A stretch of DNA of 40,314 nt from Dehalococcoidia bacterium (GTDB taxonomy: Bacteria; Chloroflexota; Dehalococcoidia; Lucifugimonadales; UBA3495), in assembly GCA_022821365.1 (NCBI GenBank), contig JAJEDS010000214.1, positions 1-40,314 on the forward strand, in the 5' to 3' direction. The position numbers and the translations under genes were made by a program. Positions within the stretch are counted from its first letter, which is position 1, and every line of letters begins with the position of its first letter. Positions 16,412 to 24,097 of this stretch are shown one piece after another. The notes below the pieces were generated by a model. It had not been told where the DNA came from and did no database searches. It saw only the letters and a program-made list of their open reading frames with translations.

Positions 16412-16609
16412 TACATCCTCCGGGCATTATCTGCGTGTGTCCTGCCTAAGGCCGTGATTCCTACAACTTGGTCGCTTCTCCCTGAACAGGGGGACGTTCG
16501 GGACCGGAGCGATAGCGGGCAGTTCATTCGCCCGCACACTAAACAACTGTCGTGCCAGGTCTTGCGAGTGTGTCTTAGTATCTATCTCAAAACTGGTGCT
16601 TTGCACGTT

Positions 16610-16676
16610 AACAGGTTCTCGCGGCAACCTGTTCACCCCCACCCTGGCCCTCCCCGGTCAAAGTGGAGGGGACTTT
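16610..16676. repeat. Hairpin and dispersed GC-rich repeat between ATP-grasp and alpha-E genes
   Basis: AACAGGTT (16610-16617) and AACCTGTT (16626-16633) form a perfect 8-bp stem. Directly after it, 16634-16676 carries CACCCCCACCCTGGCCCTCC and then GGAGGGGACTTT, a common kind of bacterial intergenic repeat with internal pairing (CCCTCC / GGAGGG). In the minus transcript this lies between two functionally linked genes and could reduce read-through to the alpha-E gene. Confidence 0.55.
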
Positions 16677-16688
16677 TGAGATGGTTTC

Positions 16689-18200
16689 TTAGTCCTCCGC
16701 CAGCACCCAGACGTCCTTGCCCCCGCCACCCTGGCTGGAGTTCACCACCAGGCTGCCCCTCCGCAGGGCAACCCGGCAAAAGGCACCCGGCACGATACGG
16801 GTCTGCAGCCCGTTCAAAATGAACGGTCTCAGGTCAACGTGGCGAGGTTCAAAGTTCCCCTCGATGAGGCATGGCGCCCGGGAAAAGGATTGTACCGGCT
16901 GAGCAATGAAGTCGGCGGGGTTCGCCCGCACGGCCTTGGCATACTCGTCGCGCTCTTCTTGAGTAGCATGAGGACCAATTATCATCCCGTACCCGCCGGA
17001 CTCCCCTACCCTCTTGACCACCAGTTCAGCCAGGTTGTCCAGCGTGAACTCCAGGTCCTCCGGTCTGCGGCACAGGTAGGTTTCCACGTTCTTCAGTATG
17101 GCTTCCTGGCCCAGGTAATACCGGATCATGTCCGGAACGTACACGTAAACGCTCTTGTCATCCGCCACGCCGGTACCCGGGGCGTTGGCCAGGGTCACGT
17201 TACCCGCGCGAGCCGCTTCGATGATTCCGGCCGCGCCCAGGAGCGAGTCCCGCCGGAAGACCTGCGGGTCCAGGAAGTCGTCGTCAATCCGCCGGTAGAT
17301 TACGTCTACCTGTCTCAGGCCCTCGGTGGTCCTCATGTACACCACCCGGTCCCGCACCACCAGGTCGCTCCCCTCAACCAGTTCCGCGCCAATCTCCCGC
17401 GCAAGGAACATGTGCTCGTAATATGCCGAGTTGTAAACACCCGGCGTCATAAGGGCCAGGGCGGGATCCGGTTTGCCGTTGGGAGACAGTTCACGGAGTG
17501 TAGCCTGCAAGGCCGCGCCGTACTGCTCCACCTCCTGCACCCGGGAGCTGCGGTACAAGCGGGGCAGGCTGGCCTTGGCCGCCTTACGGTTGGCTATCAT
17601 GTAGGAGACCCCGGAAGGCACCCTCAGGTTGTCTTCCAGGATACGAAACTCATCGTCGACCCTTATGACATCTGTGCCGCACACGGCCACCCAGCTGCCA
17701 TAGGGCTGCCTGAAGTCGCGCATTTCAGGACGGAACTGAGGACACTCCAGGATCATATCCGGCGGTATAACTCCGTCACTGATGATGCGGGCCGGCCCGT
17801 AAATGTCCTCCAGGAAGTTGTTGAGGGCCCTGACCCGCTGTTCCAGCCCCCGGGACAGAGTGTACCAGTCGGAAGCGGTGATTATCCGTGGTATGGGATC
17901 TACGGGAATGATCCTCTCTTCCGCCTCAGCATCACCGTAAACGGTGAAGGATATGCTCTCGTTGGAGAAAGTACGGTTCACCCGTCCCTGTATCGTGGCC
18001 AGTTCATTGGAGGAAAGTTCGGCCAGCGTATCGTGCAGGATTTGAGCGTGGGGGCGCGGCTCACCCCCGGGCAGGAACATTTCATCGTAAATGGATGGGT
18101 CGAGAATGTAATTGTCAAAGTTCACTGCGCCAGGGCCGCCTTCTGAGTAATCAAGTGTATCCGCTTCCACCGTACCCAAAATCCTTTGGCAATATACCAT
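16689..18200 (-). CDS. Circularly permuted ATP-grasp enzyme (DUF404/DUF407 type)
   Basis: A 503-residue protein with the family's typical run: YDEMFLPGGEPRPHAQIL near the N-terminus, ISFTVYGDAEAEERIIPVD, PRIITASDWYTLSRGLEQR, FLEDIYGPARIISDGVIPP, RVDDEFRILEDNLRVPSGVS, VIYRRIDDDFLDPQVFRRDS, LANAPGTGVADDKSVYVY and VVKRVGESGGYGMIIGP. These correspond to the ATP- and Mg-binding parts of the permuted ATP-grasp fold and predict an amide-bond-forming ligase. It works, by family association, with the alpha-E protein next door. The start is uncertain: ATG at 18200 gives a longer N-terminus than most relatives, and a GTG at 18125 just before NFDNYILDP fits the family better. Confidence 0.9.
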   Translation of the reverse strand: MVYCQRILGTVEADTLDYSEGGPGAVNFDNYILDPSIYDEMFLPGGEPRPHAQILHDTLAELSSNELATIQGRVNRTFSNESISFTVYGDAEAEERIIPVDPIPRIITASDWYTLSRGLEQRVRALNNFLEDIYGPARIISDGVIPPDMILECPQFRPEMRDFRQPYGSWVAVCGTDVIRVDDEFRILEDNLRVPSGVSYMIANRKAAKASLPRLYRSSRVQEVEQYGAALQATLRELSPNGKPDPALALMTPGVYNSAYYEHMFLAREIGAELVEGSDLVVRDRVVYMRTTEGLRQVDVIYRRIDDDFLDPQVFRRDSLLGAAGIIEAARAGNVTLANAPGTGVADDKSVYVYVPDMIRYYLGQEAILKNVETYLCRRPEDLEFTLDNLAELVVKRVGESGGYGMIIGPHATQEERDEYAKAVRANPADFIAQPVQSFSRAPCLIEGNFEPRHVDLRPFILNGLQTRIVPGAFCRVALRRGSLVVNSSQGGGGKDVWVLAED

Positions 18201-18472
18201 CAGCTTCTAACCATATCAACGAAAGCGTTTACGCCCGGAAACTACGCGCCGGCCCGAGGTATACTCTTAAGACAGTCATCCGGCCTTGCTGGGGGAACCC
18301 GTTACCCGCATTAAACGGTATCATTTTCTATTACTGTTAAAGGAAAATGGAACGTTGTTCCTGTTGGCGAATAATCACCCTGTTCATTCCTTGTTTTCAG
18401 TCGATTATGGATTCAATTAGATGACTTAAAATGATACTTTCGTAGAGTGAAGCCTTATGTAAATCAAATACA
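18201..18472. other. Divergent intergenic region, AT-richer than its flanks
   Basis: This 272-bp gap separates the divergently transcribed ATP-grasp and surface-protein genes and must hold both promoters. -10-like strings are visible (TATACT at 18260-18265; TGATACT near 18433), but neither has a convincing -35, so no promoter is called. No repeat or RNA is recognised. Confidence 0.5.
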
Positions 18473-19960
18473 ATGCCATCAAATCAAGGTAGTACGTTGG
18501 GCTTAACGGCGCGGAACAAGATGAGTGCGACTTCTTTTGCAACTCTGGGGCTCACAGCAGCTCTGGCAATTGCAGTTGCCGCGGCCTTGGCTTTCCCCAT
18601 CCTTTTCTCCGTATCAGCCCAGGGACAGAACCTCAACTTTCAAAACAGCGAATGCCAGGGAGTCAGACACCACAACACCAAGATATGGGTAACTCCGGTA
18701 ACATCGGGCAACCCCCCAGTTCTTGATGAAAACACCATCGATTGGCTTGAAAACCCTTCGGGGACCAGAGGAATGATACTTTTCCGGGCAGTATCAAATG
18801 TAGACGAAGGAACTGTGGAACTAAATTGGAAAGGACGTAGTTACTGGGACTCGGATTACACAGGAGCGATTCCTACGGACGAAGCCGACGGTCGAGCCAC
18901 CGAGAATGTGGAATACTGGTATCAAATAGGCTGGGTAGGCAGAGGCTGGGAAGAAGCAAGAGAAAGAGGGCAGACAGATCCCATGATCGCCTGTTCCAGC
19001 ATAGTCCACAGCTCGTACCGTGGAAATGATGGCGAAGACACAACGGGAAAGGTAATACCCCACATTCCTGGCTCTCCACCTCCCAACTCCGCCCCGGTCC
19101 CAGGACCGACCGAAGATAACAACGAGGACAACGAGGACAACGAGGACAACGGCGACAACGGCGACAACGGCGACAGCGATGACAACGGCGACAGCGAGGA
19201 CAACGACGACGGGAATGGTGGAGGTAATGGTGGCGGCAGCGGGAACGAGGACGACAACGATGACCTGGAGCCGACTCCTGAACCGGACCCGGAACCCACG
19301 GCCTTGCCGCCGCCCACCGAGCCACCGCCGCCCACTGAACCACCGCCGCCTGTTCCTACTCCCGAACCGGAACCGACCGCGGCGCCCGATCAACCCGGCG
19401 GGCCCAGCGGGACACGGGACTCCACGGACGGCGGCGATGCGAGGGAGGTTTCAACGCTTACACCGGCGCCAACAAGCACGCCACTTCCATCAGCCACGCC
19501 GATTCCCACGCCGATGCCAGCGCCCGAACCTACGGCTACGCCTCTTCCCACGCCCACGCATACACCTACGCCTACGCCTACCGCAACCCCCACCTCAACC
19601 CCTACTCACACGCCAACAGCGACGGCCACTCGGAGTCCGGGCAACTTGCTCAGACCGCCAGCGGAAATGGTCCGATTCCCCACACCTACGTTGCAAGTAC
19701 GGGAAGCAGAAACCCAAGCTGTCGGCCCCGCTCCGGCTCCCGTGTCCACTCTGGCGCCGCCTGAAGAGGTAAACGGGGAAGGAGTCCAGCCGCAACGACC
19801 GGCGCTGCCGATAATAGGCGACGCGCTGCCACGGCTCAGGAACAACCTTGAAGCCATTGCCAGCAATCCCCGGGAGCGCATTACCCTGATTCTGCTTCTG
19901 GGCTGTGCCCTGCTAATTGCCCTTGGGATCTTTGTCTACCTACTGGTACGCCGCCGGTAG
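18473..19960 (+). CDS. Membrane-anchored, Pro/Thr- and Asp/Asn-rich surface protein
   Basis: An unrecognised 495-residue protein built as: signal peptide or anchor (about 1-49, hydrophobic 18-47, possible cleavage after FSVSA); extracellular domain of about 150 residues (50-205) with two Cys (61, 174) able to form a disulfide; an acidic Asp/Asn repeat stalk (213-265, EDN/GDN units) with a Gly-rich break; a Pro/Thr/Glu-rich stalk (266-390); a linker; and one transmembrane helix (about 470-492) ending in RRR. The form suggests a domain displayed outside the membrane on a long wall-spanning stalk, with an acidic part that could bind cations. There is no clear ribosome site at 18473; ATG at 18521 is an alternative. 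No homologous family could be named. Confidence 0.85.
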   Translation: MPSNQGSTLGLTARNKMSATSFATLGLTAALAIAVAAALAFPILFSVSAQGQNLNFQNSECQGVRHHNTKIWVTPVTSGNPPVLDENTIDWLENPSGTRGMILFRAVSNVDEGTVELNWKGRSYWDSDYTGAIPTDEADGRATENVEYWYQIGWVGRGWEEARERGQTDPMIACSSIVHSSYRGNDGEDTTGKVIPHIPGSPPPNSAPVPGPTEDNNEDNEDNEDNGDNGDNGDSDDNGDSEDNDDGNGGGNGGGSGNEDDNDDLEPTPEPDPEPTALPPPTEPPPPTEPPPPVPTPEPEPTAAPDQPGGPSGTRDSTDGGDAREVSTLTPAPTSTPLPSATPIPTPMPAPEPTATPLPTPTHTPTPTPTATPTSTPTHTPTATATRSPGNLLRPPAEMVRFPTPTLQVREAETQAVGPAPAPVSTLAPPEEVNGEGVQPQRPALPIIGDALPRLRNNLEAIASNPRERITLILLLGCALLIALGIFVYLLVRRR

Positions 19961-19962
19961 TG

Positions 19963-21846
19963 TTACGGCACGGCGGTTTCCGCCGGGATAGGTCCCGGTG
20001 ATTCCAGTTCAAAGGGCAGATTTACGATGAACTCGGCGTATTCGCCGTATACGGTTTCAACGGTCAGACTTCCGCCAGCCCTCCTCATCACATCGGCGGC
20101 AATGGGGAGGCCCAACCCTGCTCCGGAAGCGCCCTCCCGAGTTGAAAAGAAGGGATTGAAAATGTGCCCCACCACGTCATCGGCGATGCCGGTACCATTG
20201 TCCCGAAACCGCACTTCGAGAGAATCCCCGTCCGTCGAGCTCGAAATGTGGAGCCGAGGCCGGTAGTCCTGGTCCGTTCCTTCTGACTGCCGAATCCACA
20301 TCGCATAGCACGCGTTGGAGACCAGGTTGACCACCGCTTCCCCAAAGTCGTGCTCCACCAAAGAGACCTCGCCAACGTCCGGGTCCAGGTCGTACTGCAC
20401 CGACAAGTTTAACTCGGGATACTGGGCGACGAAGGCATCCTTCGCTACCTCGACGGCGCTGTGCACAGCAGAATTAAGTTCTACGGGCACCAGTTCGCCG
20501 CCAACCACACCCAGCCCACGCATGCGTTCAACGATGGCCAGCGCCCTTCCTCCGTTGGTCCTTATGCGGGTAAGACTGTCGGCCAGGTCCTCCTCCAGTT
20601 CGTCAACGGCTGCCCGGTCTTCATCGCTCATGGTATCCCGGTAAGAGTTAAGCACCTCTGAAAGTTCCTCGTACATTTCGACCGATACCTCGGCAAAGTT
20701 CTGCACAAAGTTCAGGGGATTGCTAATCTCGTGGGCAACGCCGGAGACAAGCTCGCCCAGGGCTGCCAGCTTTTCCTGGGCCACCAAGCGGTCCTGCATC
20801 CTTTGCAGCTCAGCGTTCGCCTCCTGCAATTCGCTGTATAACTTCTCCACCAGGTTCAGGCGTTGAACCTCCAGGGCCTGCTCCCGGAAGACTTCCAGGG
20901 CGTGTGCAAGGTCGCCAATTTCATCCCTGCCTACCCCGGGGACGGGGGTCTCCAGATCACCGTCGGCCATTCCCCGCATGCGCTCGGACAACCTGGTTAG
21001 GGGCCGGACCAGCCCGTTACCAACCAGCAGCCACGCGGTGACCGTGGCCATCCCCACACTGACCAGGCTGATGACCGCCAGCAGAACCCTGCCCTGGTCA
21101 AAACTGGCCACGGACGAGTCCAGCGCCTGGTTGGAACTAGCCCGGGCGTCAACCAAGAGGTCGACCAAGGCGATTTCAAGAACCCTGTCCGCGTCATCCA
21201 ACTGAACGGAGAGTTCGCCAATTCGATCCTCCAGGGCAAGTTGCTGAGCTCGAACTTCGAAGACCCGCTGTCCCAATTCTATGGAACGCGTGTCCACAGG
21301 AGGAGCGCTGCTAAACTCCTGCCACGAACTTTCCAGTTCGGCCTGGGTTTCCGCGGTAAACATCCTAACCAAGGCGGGGGCCGCTGACGGTTCGACCCCG
21401 GATGCCAGTTCTGCGCTTAACTCTGCCGCCGCTGTTTCGCTGTCCTGCCTGGCTCGTTGGGCAATTGCCAGCTTATCTATGACGTCGGTCAGATCGTAAG
21501 CCAGGTCCTGGGACTGGGTTGCCAAACCGGTTAGCGGAGGCGCACTTGCTGCTACTGACAAATGGTCTTCCAGGTTGCCAAGGGCCTCGCTTATTTGTTC
21601 TTCAACAATTACCCCGGTTGTGGCCTCCCCTCCAAGACTTCGTAGCCGCTCCCCTTCTCGAATGGCGGCCCAGGAAGCTTCCAGTACCGGCACGGATTGG
21701 GTACGCACCCGATGGCTGGCATCCCCGCTTTGCTCAAAGTAGTAGACCCCTACTGCACTGGACACTAGGGTCAGGAGAACGGCGAACCCCAGTGCCAGGT
21801 AGAGTTTGGCGCCTATGCGACGCCAGATACCCAAAAGGAAATTCAT
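19963..21846 (-). CDS. Membrane sensor histidine kinase (HAMP-HisKA-HATPase), orphan
   Basis: A 627-residue two-component sensor. It has a transmembrane helix at about 14-36, a long, mostly helical extracytoplasmic domain (about 40-250), a second helix (about 253-276), a HAMP domain (about 277-330) and a coiled coil, then HisKA with the phospho-accepting His372 (GELVSGVAHEISNPLNFVQN). The ATP-binding domain shows the N box (FGEAVVNLVSNACYA), G1 DNGTGI, F box IFNPFFST and G2 GAGLGLPIA. The start has GGAGG 8 nt upstream. No response regulator gene is in the window, so its output is unknown. It converges on the surface-protein gene with two bases between the stop codons. The signal sensed cannot be read from sequence. 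Confidence 0.93.
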   Translation of the reverse strand: MNFLLGIWRRIGAKLYLALGFAVLLTLVSSAVGVYYFEQSGDASHRVRTQSVPVLEASWAAIREGERLRSLGGEATTGVIVEEQISEALGNLEDHLSVAASAPPLTGLATQSQDLAYDLTDVIDKLAIAQRARQDSETAAAELSAELASGVEPSAAPALVRMFTAETQAELESSWQEFSSAPPVDTRSIELGQRVFEVRAQQLALEDRIGELSVQLDDADRVLEIALVDLLVDARASSNQALDSSVASFDQGRVLLAVISLVSVGMATVTAWLLVGNGLVRPLTRLSERMRGMADGDLETPVPGVGRDEIGDLAHALEVFREQALEVQRLNLVEKLYSELQEANAELQRMQDRLVAQEKLAALGELVSGVAHEISNPLNFVQNFAEVSVEMYEELSEVLNSYRDTMSDEDRAAVDELEEDLADSLTRIRTNGGRALAIVERMRGLGVVGGELVPVELNSAVHSAVEVAKDAFVAQYPELNLSVQYDLDPDVGEVSLVEHDFGEAVVNLVSNACYAMWIRQSEGTDQDYRPRLHISSSTDGDSLEVRFRDNGTGIADDVVGHIFNPFFSTREGASGAGLGLPIAADVMRRAGGSLTVETVYGEYAEFIVNLPFELESPGPIPAETAVP

Positions 21847-22064
21847 GAACAGGTCCTCCGGGGCCTTTCCTTACTTTGGTAATGGCAAGGCTGGCGATAT
21901 CAGGCAGCTCTCGCTGCAAGGGGTCGAGACAGAATCGCCCAAATTATTATGGCAGAAGAGGCCATGTCGTTCTGCAAGACCTGCTAGTTGTCAGGCGGCC
22001 TGTGTCAGGTAGCTGCCAGTCCGTTATGGAAATGCCCTCGAGATCGGCCACAGGCTGGTTTCGA

Positions 22065-23816
22065 CTAGTCGACGTCGGGCGGCCCAACGCGAACCGTAAT
22101 TATGTCAGTGTCGTGATACTGCTGATGCCTCACCGATGTAGCATAATTGCGCAGCAACCGCAGGGAGAGGTCGTGCTCAGTAGGTGGCAGGGTATCGTAT
22201 TGCTGTAATTGGTGCACCTGGTCCTCAATATTTGCGCCACTGCTCCCGCCGATGAATTCCAGGTCCGCCATTTGTCCATCGCTGGAAGCCAGAACTATCA
22301 GGCGGCGGTCGTCATTTCCATCTATGCCGTCGTCATCCGAAAGGAGTCCCTCCAAATCGAGCGGGGCCAGTGTAAGCAGGGTCTCTTCTGCAACTGCTCC
22401 TAATCTGTCCTTCATGGCATTGTTCCAGCCGCGCCGGTCCGCAAATTTGTTCACGAACTCGGTAAGGTCGGGCAGGGCGTCTATGTTCAACTGCGACTGG
22501 AACCGCATCTGCCTGGGGCTGGTCAACTCTATGTACAAAATCATGATAATGGCCGCGAGTCCCCCGGTAGTAATGCCACTCTTTAGCAGAGCATTGACCA
22601 CGCCGCCCAGGTCCGGCAAGGCGAACAAGCCAAACTGGAAGGCAGCGCCCAACCAGAAACAGACTCCTGCCACCACAATCTTCTGGCGATTAGGCTCGGA
22701 CTGGATGATAGTCCTGGCCCCGTCCACCAGCAGATTGCCCGTCACCAGCAAAAGGTAACCCGTCACCACCGGAGCTGGAATAGTGCCCAGCACGCTGGAA
22801 ATCTTGGGTGAGAAGGCGACGAGAACAAAGACCAGGCCGATGAGGTACCCGACCCTCCGTGACGCCATGCCTGTGGTCTGGGTGAACGAGACGGCCCCGG
22901 GGTTTATCACAGTGGGGACGGCTCCGAAGATGCTGGCCATCAAATTGGAGACGCCGGTTCCGGCCATGGCGCCCTGGACCTGCCTGAAGTCGACCGCCTG
23001 GGAACCCCTTCTTGACACCCTTTGGTGGGCAATGGATTCCCCATTTGTCTGGATGGAGATAATCACGCCAAGAAAAAGGAAAGAGGGCAGCAATGTCCAG
23101 AAGGGGATACCCAGGTGCAGTCCAAAACCGGGCCACTGGTCGGGCAATCCCACCCATGGCGCCCGCAATACGGGTTCAAAGTCATAGATTCCCAGCGCCG
23201 CGGCGGTGATGCACCCCGCAATGATTCCAATAACCGGGCCCCAGAGGCGAAGCATTGGCCACCCACGCAAGGTCAGAGCGGCAACGATTATCAGGGTTAT
23301 CAGTGCCGTTGCCGGCCCTTTTTCAGGCTCGGCCTGTGCCGCTTCGTCCAGCAACGCAAACACTACGGAGGCAAGGGTAATGGAGAGAATCATCACTACC
23401 GTACCACCGACTGTAGGGGTGATGACCTTGCGAAGGATAAAGAGCCACCTGGAGATGGCCAACTGGGCCAGGGCTGACACGAAGACAAGGGCCATCAATG
23501 TAGCCGGCCCCCCATCTACCACCGCGGTTATGCAGAAGGGAATGGAAAAAGCCGCGGTGAACATGGGTAGCAGCGCACCGGCGCCGACGGGGCCCAACCT
23601 GCGGACCTGGACCAAAGTTGACACCCCAACTACCAGGAGAGAGGCGAACATCATCCACGACAGGTAAGAGTTTCCCAGGCCCGACGCCCTGGCAACCACT
23701 ACCGGAGTCACCAGAAGTGTAACAGTGGCCATTAAGCTGAACTGAAACCCGTACCGGAGAGTTGGAAGAAGAGGTGGGGTCTCCTGGGCTTCATAGACCG
23801 GATTCTGACTGGCCAT
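22065..23816 (-). CDS. NCS2 nucleobase permease fused to a degenerate RsbW/HATPase-like domain
   Basis: A 583-residue fusion. Residues about 20-435 form a multi-pass transporter of the nucleobase:cation symporter-2 (xanthine/uracil) family, with the conserved segment TGVSNLMASIFGAVPTVIN then GMASRRVGYLIGL and IPAPVVTGYLLLV. The C-terminal ~140 cytoplasmic residues (from INIDALPDLTEFVNKF in essence, through WNNAMKDRLGAVAEETLLTL to DTDIITVRV) look like an anti-sigma-factor kinase type ATPase. The usual Asn of the N box and the DxGxG box are not visible, so ATP binding may be lost. Start at 23816 has GGAGG 11 nt upstream; the frame is open to 23888. Purine or pyrimidine import fits the nearby nitrogen cluster, but the substrate is unproven. 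Confidence 0.82.
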   Translation of the reverse strand: MASQNPVYEAQETPPLLPTLRYGFQFSLMATVTLLVTPVVVARASGLGNSYLSWMMFASLLVVGVSTLVQVRRLGPVGAGALLPMFTAAFSIPFCITAVVDGGPATLMALVFVSALAQLAISRWLFILRKVITPTVGGTVVMILSITLASVVFALLDEAAQAEPEKGPATALITLIIVAALTLRGWPMLRLWGPVIGIIAGCITAAALGIYDFEPVLRAPWVGLPDQWPGFGLHLGIPFWTLLPSFLFLGVIISIQTNGESIAHQRVSRRGSQAVDFRQVQGAMAGTGVSNLMASIFGAVPTVINPGAVSFTQTTGMASRRVGYLIGLVFVLVAFSPKISSVLGTIPAPVVTGYLLLVTGNLLVDGARTIIQSEPNRQKIVVAGVCFWLGAAFQFGLFALPDLGGVVNALLKSGITTGGLAAIIMILYIELTSPRQMRFQSQLNIDALPDLTEFVNKFADRRGWNNAMKDRLGAVAEETLLTLAPLDLEGLLSDDDGIDGNDDRRLIVLASSDGQMADLEFIGGSSGANIEDQVHQLQQYDTLPPTEHDLSLRLLRNYATSVRHQQYHDTDIITVRVGPPDVD

Positions 23817-23847
23817 GGCCAACCCTGCCTCCGGAACCAGGTTTCTT

Positions 23848-23922
23848 TTGCTGGGCCAAGTCTGCCAGAACAATGCCTCGCCACGCAAGTGTTAATCCGT
23901 GGATACAAATTTGCTGGGCCAA
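23848..23922. promoter_or_regulatory. Paired TTGCTGGGCCAA direct repeats, possible operator
   Basis: The 12-mer TTGCTGGGCCAA occurs at 23848-23859 and again at 23911-23922, exactly 63 bp apart (about six helical turns), in the divergent region between the NCS2 permease and GMC oxidoreductase 2. Each copy has TTG..CAA ends, as in many dimeric regulator sites. A regulator is not identified. Confidence 0.4.
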
Positions 23923-23924
23923 AC

Positions 23925-23990
23925 AGGTCCGGAATAGATGTGGTACACCTTCCAGCCCTAATCTTGGGAAGAATAGACTATTCCGGTCCT
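23925..23990. repeat. Inverted repeat in the permease/GMC2 divergent region
   Basis: AGGTCCGGAATAG (23925-23937) and CTATTCCGGTCCT (23978-23990) are reverse complements at 12 of 13 positions around a 40-nt centre. It lies just before the GMC2 promoter and may be a folded repeat or a regulatory looping site. Confidence 0.5.
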
Positions 23991-24015
23991 AAAGTGATTA
24001 ATAATCGGTATTGCA

Positions 24016-24044
24016 TTGAAGTCAATGATTGGCTGCCATATACT
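24016..24044 (+). promoter_or_regulatory. Candidate promoter of GMC oxidoreductase 2
   Basis: TTGAAG (24016-24021) and TATACT (24039-24044) are spaced by exactly 17 bp, about 54 bp before the start codon. It is the best promoter match in the window. Confidence 0.65.
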
Positions 24045-24097
24045 CCAACCGCATAGTCATTTTTGTGTATCGAAACAATTTTCGGAGAATATGCACC

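Noticed and set aside
18251-18265. TATACT as a promoter -10 for the surface protein
   Set aside because: No -35-like hexamer at 15-19 bp upstream and more than 200 bp to the start codon.
19106-19250. Repetitive GACAACGGC-type DNA as a non-coding satellite
   Set aside because: It keeps frame inside a signal-bearing, membrane-anchored protein and encodes its Asp/Asn stalk.
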